Shown here: in pieces, positions 5,017 through 5,165 of the stretch | How positions within the stretch are numbered: the stretch's first letter is position 1 | How the letters are laid out: every line of letters begins with the position of its first letter | Assembly: GCA_016198915.1 (NCBI GenBank) | Contig: JACQHS010000038.1 | Coordinates: 1 to 5,165 of the forward strand | Source: Candidatus Omnitrophota bacterium | GTDB taxonomy: Bacteria; Omnitrophota; Gorgyraeia; Aquiviventales; Aquiviventaceae | DNA length: 5,165 nt | Reading direction: 5' to 3' | Translations under genes and position numbers: made by a program | The notes under the pieces: model-generated | What the model saw: the letters and a program-made list of their open reading frames with translations, nothing else | Databases searched by the model: none | Told to the model about the DNA's origin: nothing

Positions 5017-5025
5017 GGGCGCATC

Positions 5026-5031
5026 CCTCCT
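5026..5031 (-). promoter_or_regulatory. Ribosome binding site of the GspB-like gene
   Basis: Read on the minus strand, AGGAGG (5031 down to 5026) lies nine bases before the ATG at 5016. Another ATG at 5024-5022 is only one base away from this site, and its frame stops after three codons (M-R-P-stop), overlapping the real start as ATGA. The spacing therefore favours 5016. Confidence 0.75.
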
Positions 5032-5034
5032 GTG

Positions 5035-5165
5035 TCAGGACACCAACACTTCTCCCGCCAGCTCCTGATAGCTGCGGCGGACAATCTCGCTGTCCACCCG
5101 TTTGACCTGGAAGACGTAACAGGCCAGCAGACTGCGGTCGCAGATGAGATTGATGAGACGGGGAA
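5035..5165 (-). CDS. C-terminus of a GspA/ExeA-family AAA+ ATPase (5' part outside window)
   Basis: The minus-strand frame from the window edge gives 42 residues, starting PRLINLICDRSLLACYVFQV, then KRVDSEIVRRSYQELAGEVL and VS before TGA (5037-5035). The PRLIN-x-I-C-D-x-x-L-L motif, followed by residues like those before 'V..A..EL', is characteristic of the C-terminal lid of ExeA/GspA-type AAA+ ATPases. These are cytoplasmic or inner-membrane ATPases that, with GspB, help secretin assembly through peptidoglycan. Related ATPases (MSHA MshM type, general AAA_22) share this ending, so the exact subfamily is uncertain. The Walker motifs lie outside the window. The gene precedes the GspB-like gene by 18 bases, supporting an operon. 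Confidence 0.75.
   Translation of the reverse strand, partial: PRLINLICDRSLLACYVFQVKRVDSEIVRRSYQELAGEVLVS

Noticed and set aside
5013..5024. Three-codon upstream frame (M-R-P-stop, minus strand) overlapping the GspB-like start as ATGA
   Set aside because: Its ATG is only one base from the AGGAGG, too close for initiation; probably chance.
1..5165. CRISPR array, insertion sequence or defence genes
   Set aside because: No regularly spaced repeats, transposase motifs or nuclease/defence domains were seen; all large frames belong to housekeeping or secretion families.

Overview
This GC-rich, gene-dense stretch of bacterial chromosome carries nine protein-coding genes, two of them cut by the window edges. 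The best lineage clue is the small basic protein at 2127-2378. It resembles the 'small basic protein' family I remember from Chlamydiae, Verrucomicrobia, Planctomycetes and Omnitrophota (PVC superphylum). The gene mix (NnrE without its dehydratase partner, a SPOR protein, a free-standing EF-like beta-barrel, a GspA/GspB pair) fits a free-living PVC member such as Omnitrophota. That placement is an inference from remembered family distributions, not from a search.

Layout, left to right. Positions 1-99 hold the 3' end of a protein with a degenerate zinc-ribbon-like tail. Positions 101-266 are non-coding and unusually rich in inverted repeats: a perfect 17-bp closing stem, four internal hairpins, and six alternating CCCACC/GGTGGG-type boxes. 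The 3' arm of the long stem covers the ribosome binding site and first two bases of the start codon of pgsA. pgsA (265-807) and plsY (827-1417) are both membrane enzymes of glycerophospholipid synthesis that use glycerol-3-phosphate. Just after plsY lies a perfect 21-bp-arm palindrome (1422-1479), more AT-rich than its surroundings.

A near-consensus sigma70 promoter (1486-1514) follows. It is placed so that the transcript would start almost at the ATG of the next gene, so the first message is probably leaderless. It would drive a five-gene rightward group: a SPOR-domain membrane protein, the small basic protein, nnrE (NAD(P)H-hydrate epimerase), aroB (3-dehydroquinate synthase) and a small elongation-factor-like beta-barrel protein. 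nnrE and aroB overlap by one base (TGATG). These genes span envelope, NAD(P)H repair, shikimate pathway and possibly translation, so they look like a housekeeping run sharing a promoter rather than one pathway.

The rightward group ends at a hairpin (4456-4483) that contains the stop codons of both converging genes. From the right edge a leftward pair enters: the C-terminus of a GspA/ExeA-type AAA+ ATPase and a complete GspB-like single-pass protein, pointing to type II secretion or type IV pilus assembly.

The most intriguing item is the structured leader before pgsA. I recognise no known RNA family in it. It could be a translational switch controlling phospholipid synthesis or a palindromic mobile or repeat element. 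The leaderless promoter with an in-spacer direct repeat and the plsY-distal palindrome are secondary points. No CRISPR array, tRNA, rRNA or complete insertion sequence was seen.
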